Assembly (NCBI RefSeq): GCF_029542205.1
Contig: NZ_CP113783.1
Span: 1,479,001 to 1,543,000, forward strand
Direction of reading: 5' to 3'
Origin: Pseudoxanthomonas sp. SE1
GTDB lineage: Bacteria > Pseudomonadota > Gammaproteobacteria > Xanthomonadales > Xanthomonadaceae
DNA: 64,000 nucleotides
The position numbers were made by a program, and so were the translations under genes. The notes beneath the pieces are model-generated. The model was not told where the DNA came from and searched no databases. It worked only from the letters and a program-made list of their open reading frames with translations. Below are positions 25,691 to 34,801 of the stretch, piece after piece (the first letter of the stretch is position 1; every line of letters starts with the position of its first letter).

Positions 25691-27667
25691 ATGCTGCAGA
25701 AACTCCGCGACAAAACCACCGGCTGGGTCGCCAGCCTGATCCTGGGTCTGCTGATCATTCCGTTCGCCTTCGTCGGCGTGAACGAGTACATGACCGGTGG
25801 CACCGCCAGCGACGTGGCCTTGGTCGAAGCACCGCCGACATGGTGGGAGACGGCACCGCAATGGTGGCCGGTTTCGATGCTGTGGCAGCGCGAGGAAGTC
25901 ACCCAGGACGAGTTCCGCGCCGCATTCGAGCAGGCGCGCCAGCAGCAGCGCCAGGCCCAGGGTGAGGCGTTCGATCCGCGCGAATTCGAGAGCGTCGACA
26001 ACAAGCGCAAGGTGCTTGAGCAACTGATCGACCAGAAGGTGCTGGCGCTGGCGTCGAAGCGCGCCGGCATCGTCGTGGGCGATGCAGCCGTGCAGAAGAT
26101 GATCCTGAGCGAGCCCGCGTTCCAGATCGACGGCAAGTTCAGCCAGGAGCAGTACCAGATGCTGCTGTCGTCGCAGGTGCCTGCGATCTCCCCGCTGAAG
26201 TTCCAGGAAGACCAGCGCGAACGGCTGCGCATGATGCTGGTGCCCCAGGCGATCAGCGATTCCGACTTCGTCACCGAGGGCGAACAGGAGCGCATGTGGA
26301 AGTTGCTGGGCGAAACGCGCGACATCGGCATTGCCCTGTTGCCGCCGGCGGCCGAGGACGCCACGCCCGTCAGCGATGCGGATATCAAGGCCTGGTACGA
26401 CGGGCACAAGGACGACTTCAAGCAGCCGGAGCAGGTCTCGCTGGAGTATCTGGAAATCAATGGTGCCGCGCTGCCGGTCGCGACGGTGGCCGACGAGGCC
26501 GCGTTGCGCAAGCGCTACGACGCGGAGAAGTCGCGTTTCGTTTCGCCCGAGCAGCGCGTGGTCGCCCACATCCTGATTGCGGCCGACGCGACTGCCGATG
26601 CGGCTACGCAGAAGAAGGCGGAAGAGAAGGCGGCTGCGCTGGCCAAGCAGGCGCGTGAGGGCGCCGACTTCGCGGCGCTGGCGCGCGCCAATTCCGAGGA
26701 CCCGGGTTCGAAGGACATGGGGGGCGAACTGCCGCCGTTCGCGAAGGACGGTTCGATGGTGAAGCCCTTCGAGGATGCCGCGTTCGCCATGCAGGCCGGT
26801 GAGATTCGCGGGCCGGTGAAGAGCGATTTCGGTTACCACGTGCTGCAGTTGAAGCAGGTCACGGGCGGTACCGGACGCAGCTTCGAGGAAGTGCGCGACG
26901 AACTGGCGGCTGAAGAAGCCAGCAGTGAGCGCGATCGCGCGTTCAACGACCTGGCGGGCCGCGTGGTCAATGAAACGCTGAAGAATCCGACCGCGCTCGC
27001 CCCCGCCGCGCAGGCCACGGGGCTGCCGCTGCAGAAGGTCGGTCCGTTCTCCCGCACCGATCCCCAGGGCATCGCGACCGTACCGGCAGTGCTCCGTGCC
27101 GCCTTCTCGGACACGCTGGTCCAGGACGGCACGATCAGCGATCCGATCGAGATCGCCCCCAACCACAGCGTCGTCATCCGGGTCACCCAGCACACACCGG
27201 AACAGGCATTGCCGATGGACAAGGCGCGCGATGCGGTAGTGGTGGCCATCCGTGCCGACCGCAGGGAGAAAGCTGCGCAGGCTGCCGCAGACGCACTGGT
27301 CGCGCGGGTGCAGAAGGGCGAATCGCTGGCGACCATCGCCACGGCCGACGGTCTGCGCTACAACGAACTGCCCGGTCTGCGTCGTGGCATGCCGATGCCG
27401 ACGGCCGAGGCGAACGAAGCGATCTTCGCCGCAGCGCGCCCGGCTGAAGGCAAGGTGACGGCGGGCAAGGTGGCGCTGGGTGACGGTGCCTACGCCATCT
27501 TCACAGTCGACAAGGTGACGGAGGGCGCGATCGCCGACATGCCGCCCGAAGAGCGCGCGACGATGCAGCAGCAGATGACGCAGTTGAACGGCGGCATTGC
27601 GACACAGGCGTACGTCGACGCGCTGCGCAAGCGTTTCAAGGTCGAGGTGTTCGAAGACCGGCTCTGA
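25691..27667 (+). CDS. ppiD: Periplasmic folding chaperone PpiD (SurA_N plus PPIase)
   Basis: Protein of 658 residues anchored in the inner membrane by an N-terminal segment (residues about 14-33, VASLILGLLIIPFAFVGV) with the bulk in the periplasm. A SurA-like N-terminal chaperone region follows (residues about 40-230). A parvulin-type domain lies around 265-390 (VVAHILIAA...GADFAALAR...MGGELPPFA...GYHVLQLKQV), then a C-terminal helical region. It helps outer membrane and secreted proteins fold after Sec export. Position after lon-hupB and two tRNAs matches the common lon-hupB-ppiD order. A bidirectional-looking terminator follows. Confidence 0.93.
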   Translation: MLQKLRDKTTGWVASLILGLLIIPFAFVGVNEYMTGGTASDVALVEAPPTWWETAPQWWPVSMLWQREEVTQDEFRAAFEQARQQQRQAQGEAFDPREFESVDNKRKVLEQLIDQKVLALASKRAGIVVGDAAVQKMILSEPAFQIDGKFSQEQYQMLLSSQVPAISPLKFQEDQRERLRMMLVPQAISDSDFVTEGEQERMWKLLGETRDIGIALLPPAAEDATPVSDADIKAWYDGHKDDFKQPEQVSLEYLEINGAALPVATVADEAALRKRYDAEKSRFVSPEQRVVAHILIAADATADAATQKKAEEKAAALAKQAREGADFAALARANSEDPGSKDMGGELPPFAKDGSMVKPFEDAAFAMQAGEIRGPVKSDFGYHVLQLKQVTGGTGRSFEEVRDELAAEEASSERDRAFNDLAGRVVNETLKNPTALAPAAQATGLPLQKVGPFSRTDPQGIATVPAVLRAAFSDTLVQDGTISDPIEIAPNHSVVIRVTQHTPEQALPMDKARDAVVVAIRADRREKAAQAAADALVARVQKGESLATIATADGLRYNELPGLRRGMPMPTAEANEAIFAAARPAEGKVTAGKVALGDGAYAIFTVDKVTEGAIADMPPEERATMQQQMTQLNGGIATQAYVDALRKRFKVEVFEDRL

Positions 27668-27691
27668 ACCGGGCCGCCGTCGCGATGGAAG

Positions 27692-27718
27692 AATCCCGCC
27701 TGATGGCGGGATTTTTTT
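27692..27718 (+). terminator. Rho-independent terminator after ppiD
   Basis: A 9-bp stem, AATCCCGCC (27692-27700) with GGCGGGATT (27705-27713), loop TGAT, and seven T in total at the 3' side. It separates the convergent genes ppiD and mltD and could act on both strands. Confidence 0.85.
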
Positions 27719-27733
27719 CAGTCGGCCGGAGCG

Positions 27734-28933
27734 TCAGGCCGGATCGTCGTCCAGCTTCAGCACCATCCCCGGCCGGAGGATGGCGTTCGCCTCCAGGCCA
27801 TTCAAGCGCAGCAGCTGTGCGGGAGAAATGCCGTAGCGGCGGGCGATGGTCCACGCCGACTCGCCGCTTTTCACGACATGAGTGCGTGAAGGGGTGGGTT
27901 CGCGGCCTGGCGTGTTCGCGGTTGCGACGGCAGATGCGACGGCAGGCGTATGCACGGCATCTGTTGGGCTGTCGTCCGCTGCGTTGGTGGGTGCGAGCAA
28001 TCGCAGTGGTTTTGTCCCACGGCTGAAACGGCCTGCAAGCGCAGGATTGAGGCGTTTGAGAAGCGCGAGAGGGTGTTGCTGGCTGCGCGCCCAGGATTCC
28101 AGCGTGGCGTCCCCTGGCAGCGTGTGCGCCGCCAAACGCGGCACGGGACGGTCCATCTGTCGGAGCCATGCGTCGCGGTCGTCGGCCTGCTGGAAGATGC
28201 AGGCGAGCGCGTGCAGCTTTTCCACGTAGGCGTACGTGATGCCGGAGAGGCCGGGCAGTTCCGCCGGCCTCGCGTTGCGTGCGTTCATGCCTGCGCGGCG
28301 CATGGATTGCAGCACGCGGTATTCCCCCGCGTTGTAGGCCATCACGGCCAGCCGCCAGTCGCCGCCGAACATGCCGTGCAGGGTCCTGAGGTAGCGGACG
28401 GCGGCCTGCGTGGAATCCACCGGCGACAGCCGCCCGTCGTAGCCCTCGCGCATGGGTACGCCCTGGTTGCGGGCGGTGATGCCGATGAACTGCCACAACC
28501 CTGCCGGGCCGCTTGGATTGCGCGCGCCGGGCTTGTAGCCGCTCTCCACGAAAGGGATGAGCGCGAACTCGGTGGGCAGGTGGGCGTCGCGCAGGGCGTC
28601 GACCACGTAGCCGAACAACGGCAGCAGGTCGTCCTGTGCACTGGCGAGCTGGCCTGGCGCATGGCTGAAGTGCTTTTTCCAGCGGCCATTCGTTGCCTGG
28701 CTGTCGCACTCCGGGTCGGCGAGCCCGTCACGGAAGCGCTGGTAGATGTCCAGGCCGCTGCGCTGGTGCGGGGCGGCCGGGCTGGCAGGCGCGAGGGCGT
28801 CTACCGCGGGCTCTCCAGGCACTGGCGCCTGCATCTCGATGGAGGGCGCAGGATCGGCGCCCATCGCAGCGTGGGAGGTGATGGCCAGGCCTGCGGCGAG
28901 GATTGCCCTACGCATCCGGTTGCGTCTGCTCAT
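27734..28933 (-). CDS. mltD: Lytic transglycosylase with LysM domain (MltD-like)
   Basis: Protein of 399 residues with a signal peptide (residues about 8-25, cleavage near SHAAMGA). The lytic transglycosylase domain has the catalytic Glu in IPFVESGYKPGA, then NPSGPAGLWQFI and MAYNAGEYRV. A C-terminal LysM peptidoglycan-binding domain (THVVKSGESAWTIARRYGI...LLRLNGLEAN) closes the protein. No lipobox is seen, so it is probably periplasmic rather than a lipoprotein. Its start overlaps the gloB stop by four bases (ATGA), so the two genes are translated together. Confidence 0.88.
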   Translation of the reverse strand: MSRRNRMRRAILAAGLAITSHAAMGADPAPSIEMQAPVPGEPAVDALAPASPAAPHQRSGLDIYQRFRDGLADPECDSQATNGRWKKHFSHAPGQLASAQDDLLPLFGYVVDALRDAHLPTEFALIPFVESGYKPGARNPSGPAGLWQFIGITARNQGVPMREGYDGRLSPVDSTQAAVRYLRTLHGMFGGDWRLAVMAYNAGEYRVLQSMRRAGMNARNARPAELPGLSGITYAYVEKLHALACIFQQADDRDAWLRQMDRPVPRLAAHTLPGDATLESWARSQQHPLALLKRLNPALAGRFSRGTKPLRLLAPTNAADDSPTDAVHTPAVASAVATANTPGREPTPSRTHVVKSGESAWTIARRYGISPAQLLRLNGLEANAILRPGMVLKLDDDPA

Positions 28934-29709
28934 GCGCGAAAATCATTCTTCCATTGTCTCAGCGTCGCGAACGTTTCCACCCGGTCGGCAGGCGGCCTTC
29001 CCAGGCGGTGTGCGACCGCCTCGTGCACGGCTTCGTCGTCCACCCGCAGGAAGGGATTGGTTGCCACCTCGCCGGCCAGCGAGGTGGGCAGGGTGGGGCG
29101 GCCGGCATGGCGCATGGCGCGGGCTTCCTGGATCCGCAGGCGCAGTGCCCGGTTGTGCGGGTCGACGGTTTCGGCGAAAGCAGCGTTGGCCAGGGTGTAC
29201 TCATGGCCGCAACAGACCAGCGACGGGCCCGGCAAGGCGGCCAGGCGTTCCAGCGATGCGAGCATCTGTGCCGGCGCCCCTTCGAACAACCGGCCGCAGC
29301 CCAGGCTGAACAGGGTGTCTCCACAGAACAGATGGGGCGGCCCCTCGCTGCCGCCCCCATGGAACGCGATATGGCTGCGGGTGTGGCCGGGCACCGACAG
29401 CACCGACAGGCGCCAACGCTTCACCTGCACGATGCTGCCGTCGCCCACGCGCTCCGTGGCATCGGGAATGCGTTCGTCTTCAGGGGCGAACACCGGCAGC
29501 GTCGGCCAGCGTTCCCTCAGGGCGGCGACACCACCGGCATGGTCGGCGTGATGGTGGGTGACCAGGACTGCAGCAGGCCACAAGCCGTTGCCGGTCGCCG
29601 CCAGCACAGGCGCCGCGTCGCCGGGATCGACCACGAGTGCGTCACCATCGTCGTCGACCAGCGCCCAGATGTAGTTGTCGTCGAAGGCGGGCAGGGCAAG
29701 CAGGCGCAT
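28930..29709 (-). CDS. gloB: Hydroxyacylglutathione hydrolase (glyoxalase II)
   Basis: Metal-dependent hydrolase of 259 residues that releases D-lactate from S-lactoylglutathione in methylglyoxal detoxification. The start MRLLALPAFDDNYIW is typical of GloB. The binuclear metal motif THHHADHAGG lies near residue 50, with later metal ligands in VPGHTRSH, FCGDTLFS and CCGHEYT. The minus-strand ATG is at 29709; the longer open frame to 30489 runs antisense through the next gene. A divergent methyltransferase-like gene lies 60 bases away, an arrangement common around gloB and rnhA. Confidence 0.93.
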   Translation of the reverse strand: MRLLALPAFDDNYIWALVDDDGDALVVDPGDAAPVLAATGNGLWPAAVLVTHHHADHAGGVAALRERWPTLPVFAPEDERIPDATERVGDGSIVQVKRWRLSVLSVPGHTRSHIAFHGGGSEGPPHLFCGDTLFSLGCGRLFEGAPAQMLASLERLAALPGPSLVCCGHEYTLANAAFAETVDPHNRALRLRIQEARAMRHAGRPTLPTSLAGEVATNPFLRVDDEAVHEAVAHRLGRPPADRVETFATLRQWKNDFRA

Positions 29710-29769
29710 CGGCGGACGGGCTCCGGACTGGAACGGACGGCCGGGCGCGGCGTCCTCTACAATCCGAAC

Positions 29770-30426
29770 ATGCCTGCCTTCGCGTTTACCCGTCAACCCG
29801 ATGCCCTGGCGTGGTTCGGGACGGGCTGCGGCGGGCCGATCCTCGCCTCGGAGCATGCCCGGGTGAACCAGGCGCTCACCAGTCGCATCCCGCAGCCCTG
29901 GCTCTGGGTATTGCCGGAGGGCGCAGACCCCTCCATCACCGTCCCCGCGACGCGCGGGTTGCGCCTGAGGGCGACGGCCGGCTCGCACCGCCTGTCCGGG
30001 CCTGTGCATTGCGGGTTGCCCCTGCCGCTGCCCACCGAGGCCGTGGGCGTGATTGTGCTGCAGCACACGCTGGACGCTGGCGATCCGCAGCCGCTGCTGC
30101 AGGAATGTGCCCGGGTGCTGGAGCCCGGCGGGCGCCTGTGGTTGTTCGCTCTCAACCCATGGAGCCCGTATCGCCTGCGCTGGCGCGGCAGCGGCTTGAA
30201 GCCGCGTGCGCTGGACCAGTGGCGCCTCCAGCTGACGGCGGCGGGGCTGACGATGTCGCAGCACGTGCTGCACTACGGCCCGGTCTGGCGTGGCATGCCG
30301 GACGCCCCCGGCAGCGGGCCTGCGCCATTCCGCGCCGCCCGCCTGCTGGAGGCGGAGAAGCGCGTGGCCGGCCTGATCCCCCCCGCGCCCGTGGCGCGCG
30401 CGTGGCGCACCGCGCCCGCAGCCTGA
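29770..30426 (+). CDS. Methyltransferase-like protein, degenerate SAM site
   Basis: Protein of 218 residues from the ATG at 29770. The region around residues 90-130 ([38 protein letters not shown]) has the second half of a class I SAM methyltransferase fold. The usual glycine-rich motif I (E/D-x-G-x-G-x-G) is not visible in the first 90 residues. It lies between gloB and rnhA, as do YafS-like methyltransferase family genes in enterobacteria. Function unknown; it may be an inactive or diverged methyltransferase. Confidence 0.7.
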   Translation: MPAFAFTRQPDALAWFGTGCGGPILASEHARVNQALTSRIPQPWLWVLPEGADPSITVPATRGLRLRATAGSHRLSGPVHCGLPLPLPTEAVGVIVLQHTLDAGDPQPLLQECARVLEPGGRLWLFALNPWSPYRLRWRGSGLKPRALDQWRLQLTAAGLTMSQHVLHYGPVWRGMPDAPGSGPAPFRAARLLEAEKRVAGLIPPAPVARAWRTAPAA

Positions 30427-30445
30427 CATTCCACCAAGAGGACAC

Positions 30446-30895
30446 ATGAAGCACGTCAGCATCCATACCGATGGTTCCTGCCTGGGCAATCCGGGCCCAG
30501 GTGGCTGGGCGGCGCTCCTGCGCTACGGCGAAAAGGAGCGCGAAGTGGTTGGCGGCGAAGCGCAGACCACCAACAACCGCATGGAGCTGATGGCCGCCAT
30601 CGCCGCGCTGGAGGTACTGACCGAGGGTTGCGAGGTCACGTTGCACATCGATTCGCAGTACGTCCGCCAGGGGATCACCGAATGGATGCCCGGCTGGGTG
30701 CGACGCGGCTGGAAGACCGCCGGCGGCGATCCGGTGAAGAACCGCGACCTGTGGGAGCGCCTGCACGCGGCCACGGCTCGCCACAAGATCGACTGGAAGT
30801 GGGTCAAGGGACACAACGGCGACCCCGACAACGAACGCGTGGACGTGCTTGCGCGCAACGCGGCCGTACGTTTCCGCAGCGGCGCCGTGGCGTGA
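30446..30895 (+). CDS. rnhA: Ribonuclease HI
   Basis: Protein of 149 residues that cleaves RNA in RNA-DNA hybrids. Family signatures are [16 protein letters not shown] with Asp9, Glu in NNRMELMAA, Asp in [11 protein letters not shown] and the C-terminal [13 protein letters not shown]. All four metal-binding acidic residues are present. The stop overlaps the start of the following acetyltransferase gene (GTGA), and dnaQ follows, so replication genes are co-transcribed as in many gammaproteobacteria. Confidence 0.96.
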   Translation: MKHVSIHTDGSCLGNPGPGGWAALLRYGEKEREVVGGEAQTTNNRMELMAAIAALEVLTEGCEVTLHIDSQYVRQGITEWMPGWVRRGWKTAGGDPVKNRDLWERLHAATARHKIDWKWVKGHNGDPDNERVDVLARNAAVRFRSGAVA

Positions 30896-31452
30896 CCGTG
30901 CGGCTCCTGCCGGGGCAGGTCGTCACCCAGACAGACCGATTGCGCCTGTACGCCATGTCCGATGACGCGCACGCCGATGCAGCGCTGATGCTGGCACTGC
31001 TCAACGATGCCGCCTTCATCCGCAACATCGCGGACCGCGGCGTACGCACGCTGGAGCAGGCGCGCGACTACCTGCGCAATGGCGCCCTGCGCAGCTACGC
31101 CGAACATGGGTTCGGGATGTACGCCGTCCAGCTGAAGGACACCGGTGCGCTGATCGGAAACTGCGGGCTGGTGCGGCGCGAGGGCCTGGATGGGCCGGAT
31201 CTGGGCTATGCGCTGCTGCCCGACCATTGTGGCAAGGGCTACGCATGCGAGGCGGCGCGCGCGGTGATCGCCGATACGAGGACCCGGCTCGGCATCACGC
31301 GGCTCCATGCCATCGTCAATCCGGACAACGCAACGTCCATCGGTCTGTTGCAGAAGCTGGGATTCGAATTCGAGAGAATGGTCGCCTTGCCGCACGTCGA
31401 GCATGCGCTCGATCTGTTCCACCTGAATATCCCAATGGAAGCCAACGCCTGA
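30892..31452 (+). CDS. GNAT-family N-acetyltransferase (RimJ/RimL-like)
   Basis: Protein of 186 residues from a GTG at 30892 that overlaps the rnhA stop by four bases; a GTG at 30898 is also possible. It has the RimJ-type layout: an N-terminal TDRLRL strand, central [20 protein letters not shown], the acetyl-CoA loop [17 protein letters not shown] and the [19 protein letters not shown] motif near the C-terminus. The substrate is unknown; these enzymes acetylate protein N-termini or small molecules. It is wedged between rnhA and dnaQ. Confidence 0.85.
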   Translation: MTVRLLPGQVVTQTDRLRLYAMSDDAHADAALMLALLNDAAFIRNIADRGVRTLEQARDYLRNGALRSYAEHGFGMYAVQLKDTGALIGNCGLVRREGLDGPDLGYALLPDHCGKGYACEAARAVIADTRTRLGITRLHAIVNPDNATSIGLLQKLGFEFERMVALPHVEHALDLFHLNIPMEANA

Positions 31453-32180
31453 TGCGCCAGATCATCCTAGACACCGAAACCACCGGCCTGGAATGGAAGA
31501 AAGGCAACCGGGTGGTCGAAATCGGCTGCGTGGAATTGCTGGAACGCAGGCCTACCGGGCGTACGTACCATCAATACATCAACCCGCAGCGCGAATTCGA
31601 GCAGGGGGCGGCGGAAGTCACCGGGCTCAGCCTGGAGTTCCTGTCCGACAAGCCGCTCTTCGCCGCCATCGCGGACGAATTCCTGGCCTTCATCGACGGT
31701 GCGGAGCTGGTGATCCACAACGCCGCCTTCGACGTGGGGTTCCTGGATTACGAGTTGTCGCGACTGGGTGAGCACTATGGTCGCCTGGCCGACCGTGTCA
31801 CCGTCGAGGACTCGCTGCTGCTGGCGCGGCAGCGCTATCCCGGCCAGCGCAACTCGCTGGACGCGCTGTGCAAGCGGCTGGGCGTGGACAACACCCACCG
31901 TCAGCTGCACGGCGCCCTGCTGGACGCCCAACTGTTGTGCGACGTGTACCTGAACCTCACCGCCGGCCAGAGCGAAATCGGATTCGGGGGAGCGGAAGAC
32001 GCAGCGCCCGGAACCTCCACGACGGTGGTGCACCAGTTCGATTCAGCCGTTGCCGGCGCACGTCCTCGCGTGTCGCCCACGGTGGACGAACTGGCCGCGC
32101 ACGAAGCGCGCCTGGCGACATTGCGGAAGAAGGCGGGTGGCCGGTGCCTGTGGGATCCGCCGGTGTTCGAGGCCGGCTGA
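31452..32180 (+). CDS. dnaQ: DNA polymerase III epsilon subunit (3'-5' proofreading exonuclease)
   Basis: Protein of 242 residues. Exo I motif ILDTETTGLEWKKG at the N-terminus, Exo II in VIHNAAFDVGFLDYEL, and Exo III with H-x-A-x-x-D in QLHGALLDAQLLCDVY. The C-terminal segment (residues about 185-242) is the tail that binds the polymerase alpha subunit. The ATG at 31452 shares a base with the stop of the preceding gene (TGATG). It provides proofreading in the replicative polymerase core. Confidence 0.95.
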   Translation: MRQIILDTETTGLEWKKGNRVVEIGCVELLERRPTGRTYHQYINPQREFEQGAAEVTGLSLEFLSDKPLFAAIADEFLAFIDGAELVIHNAAFDVGFLDYELSRLGEHYGRLADRVTVEDSLLLARQRYPGQRNSLDALCKRLGVDNTHRQLHGALLDAQLLCDVYLNLTAGQSEIGFGGAEDAAPGTSTTVVHQFDSAVAGARPRVSPTVDELAAHEARLATLRKKAGGRCLWDPPVFEAG

Positions 32181-32195
32181 CCGGCCACCGATACT

Positions 32196-32900
32196 TCAGT
32201 GGCAGCGCACCAGGACGGCGGTGACGTTGTCCGAACCGCCGCCATCCAGCGCGGCGGCGATCAGGGTATCCACGCATTCCTGGGCGCTGCAGTCTTCGTA
32301 CTTCAAGGTCGCGGCGATGCTGCGGTCGTCCACTTCTTCGGTCAGCCCATCGCTGCACAGCAGGAGCTGCATGCCGGGCCGGAGTTCGCCGGTCATGGTT
32401 TCCACGTTGAGGTGGTTGGGGTCGGTGACGCCCAGGGCCTGGGTGACGACATTGCGGTGCGGGTGCGTGCGGGCCTGCTCGCTGGTGAGCGCGCCCTGCG
32501 CGATCAGTTCCTGCACGTAGCTGTGGTCCTGGCTCAGTTGCGCCAGTTGGCCTTCCCGCCACAGGTAGGCGCGGCTGTCGCCGACCCATGCCACTTCGAA
32601 CCGGTTGCCCTGGATGCGGGCGGCCACCACGGTGGTGCCCATCGGCAGGGTGTCGTTGCGGCGGCGCGACGTGCGGATGATCTCCTCGTCGGCGATCCGG
32701 ATGGCCTGGGCCAGCGGCGTGCCGTCGCGGATCTCGCGCACGATGGTCTCCCGCGCCAGTGCGCTGGCTACCTCGCCGCAGGCGTGGCCGCCCATGCCAT
32801 CGGCCACCAGCCAGAGCCCGAGCTCGCTGTCGCCGTAGTAGGTGTCCTCGTTGAGCTCGCGCCGGAGCCCGACGTGGGAGATGTGGCCGAATTCGATCAT
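32196..32900 (-). CDS. PP2C-type serine/threonine protein phosphatase
   Basis: Protein of 234 residues starting MIEFGHISHVGLRREL at 32900; the frame is open to 33086 without conservation in style. PP2C motifs are N-E-D-T-Y near residue 20, LVADGMGGHACGEVAS, VGDSRAYLWREG, LLLCSDGLTEEV and the final GGGSDNVTAVLVR. The metal-binding Asp residues are present. Such enzymes usually act with a Ser/Thr kinase (for example type VI secretion or cell-wall control), but no kinase is next to it here. It converges with dnaQ. Confidence 0.92.
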   Translation of the reverse strand: MIEFGHISHVGLRRELNEDTYYGDSELGLWLVADGMGGHACGEVASALARETIVREIRDGTPLAQAIRIADEEIIRTSRRRNDTLPMGTTVVAARIQGNRFEVAWVGDSRAYLWREGQLAQLSQDHSYVQELIAQGALTSEQARTHPHRNVVTQALGVTDPNHLNVETMTGELRPGMQLLLCSDGLTEEVDDRSIAATLKYEDCSAQECVDTLIAAALDGGGSDNVTAVLVRCH

Positions 32901-33115
32901 GGTGCCCTGTCTGTGCGGACGGATTTCGCCTATCCGGTCATACGCAATGATCCGGTCGGACAGGACATCGGGCAAGGTTGATGTGCTTCCGGCGGGCGAC
33001 AAGGGTTCATCCAGGTGCAGGCGGAGTGACGAGGTGATGTGGATCGGTGCCGTCGGCTTGTCCGGATGCGCTCCGCCACGTATCATTCACGGCCCCGGGG
33101 AAGCCCGGGGCCACC

Positions 33116-33206
33116 GGAGAGGTGGCAGAGTGGTTGAATGTACCTGACTCGAAATCAGGCATACGTTAATAGCGTATCGAGGGTTCGAATCCCTCCCTCT
33201 CCGCCA
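33116..33206 (+). tRNA. tRNA-Ser (anticodon CGA)
   Basis: The acceptor GGAGAGG pairs with CCTCTCC, the anticodon loop is CTCGAAA between CTGA and TCAG-type stems, a long variable arm (ATACGTTAATAGCGTAT) is present, and CCA is encoded. A terminator follows. Confidence 0.95.
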
Positions 33207-33213
33207 GTTTCAG

Positions 33214-33237
33214 GAAAGCCCCCGCAAGGGGGCTTTC
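33214..33237 (+). terminator. Rho-independent terminator after tRNA-Ser
   Basis: Stem GAAAGCCCCC (33214-33223) with GGGGGCTTTC (33228-33237), GCAA tetraloop. The following bases are not a long T run, but the stem ends with TTT. Confidence 0.7.
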
Positions 33238-33315
33238 GCGTTTGCGGTCGCCTGTCGTGAAGATGCCTGTGGTGACCGCAGCGCTAGAATGACACCCTTT
33301 TCACCGGAGCCTTCC

Positions 33316-33723
33316 ATGTCCGAGATCCTCGTCCCCGTGTCCTTCGGTGAGCTGCTGGACAAGATCGCCATCCTCCAGATCAAGTCCGAGCGCATGAGCG
33401 ACCCCGCCAAACTCGCCCACGTGCGCGATGAACTGGCCGCACTGGAACACAGCTGGATGGCGCATCCGGTCGCCGGTCACAACATCGCCGAACTGCGCGC
33501 GCAGCTGAAGGCCGTCAACGAGCGCCTGTGGGTGATCGAGGATGATGTACGGCTGAAGGAGAAGGCGCAGGCCTTCGATGAGGATTTCATTCGCCTGGCC
33601 CGTAGTGTTTACATCGAAAACGATGAGCGGGCCCGGATCAAGAAGGCGATCAACCTCGCGCTGGGGTCCAGCTACGTGGAAGAGAAGTCGTACCAGGACT
33701 ACCGGTCCGACGGCACGTCCTGA
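33316..33723 (+). CDS. DUF6165 family protein
   Basis: Protein of 135 residues from the ATG at 33316, preceded by CGGAG. The N-terminus EILVPVSFGELLDKIAILQIKSER is characteristic of the DUF6165 group; these genes occur near LPS core genes, but no activity is known. The remainder is helical and charged with no signal peptide, so it is cytoplasmic. It converges with the family 9 glycosyltransferase gene, 12 bases away. A role in LPS assembly is suggested only by that context. Confidence 0.75.
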   Translation: MSEILVPVSFGELLDKIAILQIKSERMSDPAKLAHVRDELAALEHSWMAHPVAGHNIAELRAQLKAVNERLWVIEDDVRLKEKAQAFDEDFIRLARSVYIENDERARIKKAINLALGSSYVEEKSYQDYRSDGTS

Positions 33724-33735
33724 CGGGGCCGCGGG

Positions 33736-34782
33736 CTATCCGTCAAGATCGTTGCGGCGACGTTCGAAGGCGGCGATGGCGTCTTCCACGGTGATCAGTT
33801 CCATCACGCCATCGTGCTCGATCTTGGTTCCCCACCTCAGCGCGGCCGCGGGCCGGCCCTTGTAGCGGCGCGCGGCATCATCGTAGCGATCCACGCAATA
33901 GCGGACGCTGGAGTAGGGGCCGCTGCGAAGCGGGTTGCTGGCCGCATGCAATCCCAGCACGGCCGCACCCATCGCATTGGCGATGTGCATGGGGCCGGAA
34001 TCCGGCGTCATCACCAGGTCCGCGCGCGCCAGCAGGGCCGGCAGCTGCTTGAGGGTGTCCTTGCCCACCAGGTCCAGCACCGGCGAGCGCATGGCCGAGA
34101 TGATCGCGTCGGCGGTGCGTCGCTCCAGGTCGCTGCGGCCTCCGCACACCACGATGCGCCAGCCCTGCGCGGCGGCGTGATCGGCCACCGCGGCATAGCG
34201 GTCGGCGTACCAGTTCCGCCGTTCGTGGCTGGAGCAGGGCGAAATCACCAGCGTGCGCTGTCCGTCTGCGCTCCACTGCGCGGCTGCCCAGGCGTGCGCA
34301 TCGGCGGGTACCGGCAGGTCCCACACCACCTCGGTCTGTTTCAGGCCGAGGGGTTCGCAGAAGCTTCCGATCGCGTCGAGCACATGGATGCCGGGCCGGT
34401 CAGGGATGCGTTCGTTGACGACGAGGCCATGCAGGTCCTTCGAGCGGCTGCGGTCGTAGCCGATCCGGCGCCGGGCAGGAATGAAGGCCGACAACAGGTT
34501 GGCGCGCAGGGCCACCTGCATCTGCAGCAGAGCGTCGAATCCTCCGGCAGGCAACGCGCGGCGCAAGGCCCGCATGCCGGCCAGCCCGGTCTTCTTGTCG
34601 TAGGTGTGGAAGGTCACGCCTTCCAGCCCTTCGAGCAGCTTGAATCCGCCCTTGTCGATCACCCAATGCAGGTGCGCCCGGGGCCAGTGCCGCTGCAGGG
34701 TGCGCACCAGCGGCACGACATGGGTCACGTCGCCGAGTGCGGACAGGCGAAGCAGGCAGAGTGATTGGGGAATCGTGGACAA
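33736..34782 (-). CDS. LPS heptosyltransferase-like glycosyltransferase family 9
   Basis: Protein of 348 residues with the GT9 fold. The N-terminal LRLSALGDVTHVVPLVRTLQ is the signature of ADP-heptose:LPS heptosyltransferases. The C-terminal nucleotide-sugar site has TPDSGPMHIANAMGAAVLGLH. It transfers a sugar, probably a heptose, onto the LPS inner core on the cytoplasmic side. It is divergent from the Kdo kinase gene, with only 19 bases between their start codons, so the two probably share a small control region. The precise acceptor cannot be told from sequence. Confidence 0.88.
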   Translation of the reverse strand: MSTIPQSLCLLRLSALGDVTHVVPLVRTLQRHWPRAHLHWVIDKGGFKLLEGLEGVTFHTYDKKTGLAGMRALRRALPAGGFDALLQMQVALRANLLSAFIPARRRIGYDRSRSKDLHGLVVNERIPDRPGIHVLDAIGSFCEPLGLKQTEVVWDLPVPADAHAWAAAQWSADGQRTLVISPCSSHERRNWYADRYAAVADHAAAQGWRIVVCGGRSDLERRTADAIISAMRSPVLDLVGKDTLKQLPALLARADLVMTPDSGPMHIANAMGAAVLGLHAASNPLRSGPYSSVRYCVDRYDDAARRYKGRPAAALRWGTKIEHDGVMELITVEDAIAAFERRRNDLDG

Positions 34783-34801
34783 GTGTTGTTAGACTCGCTG
34801 G

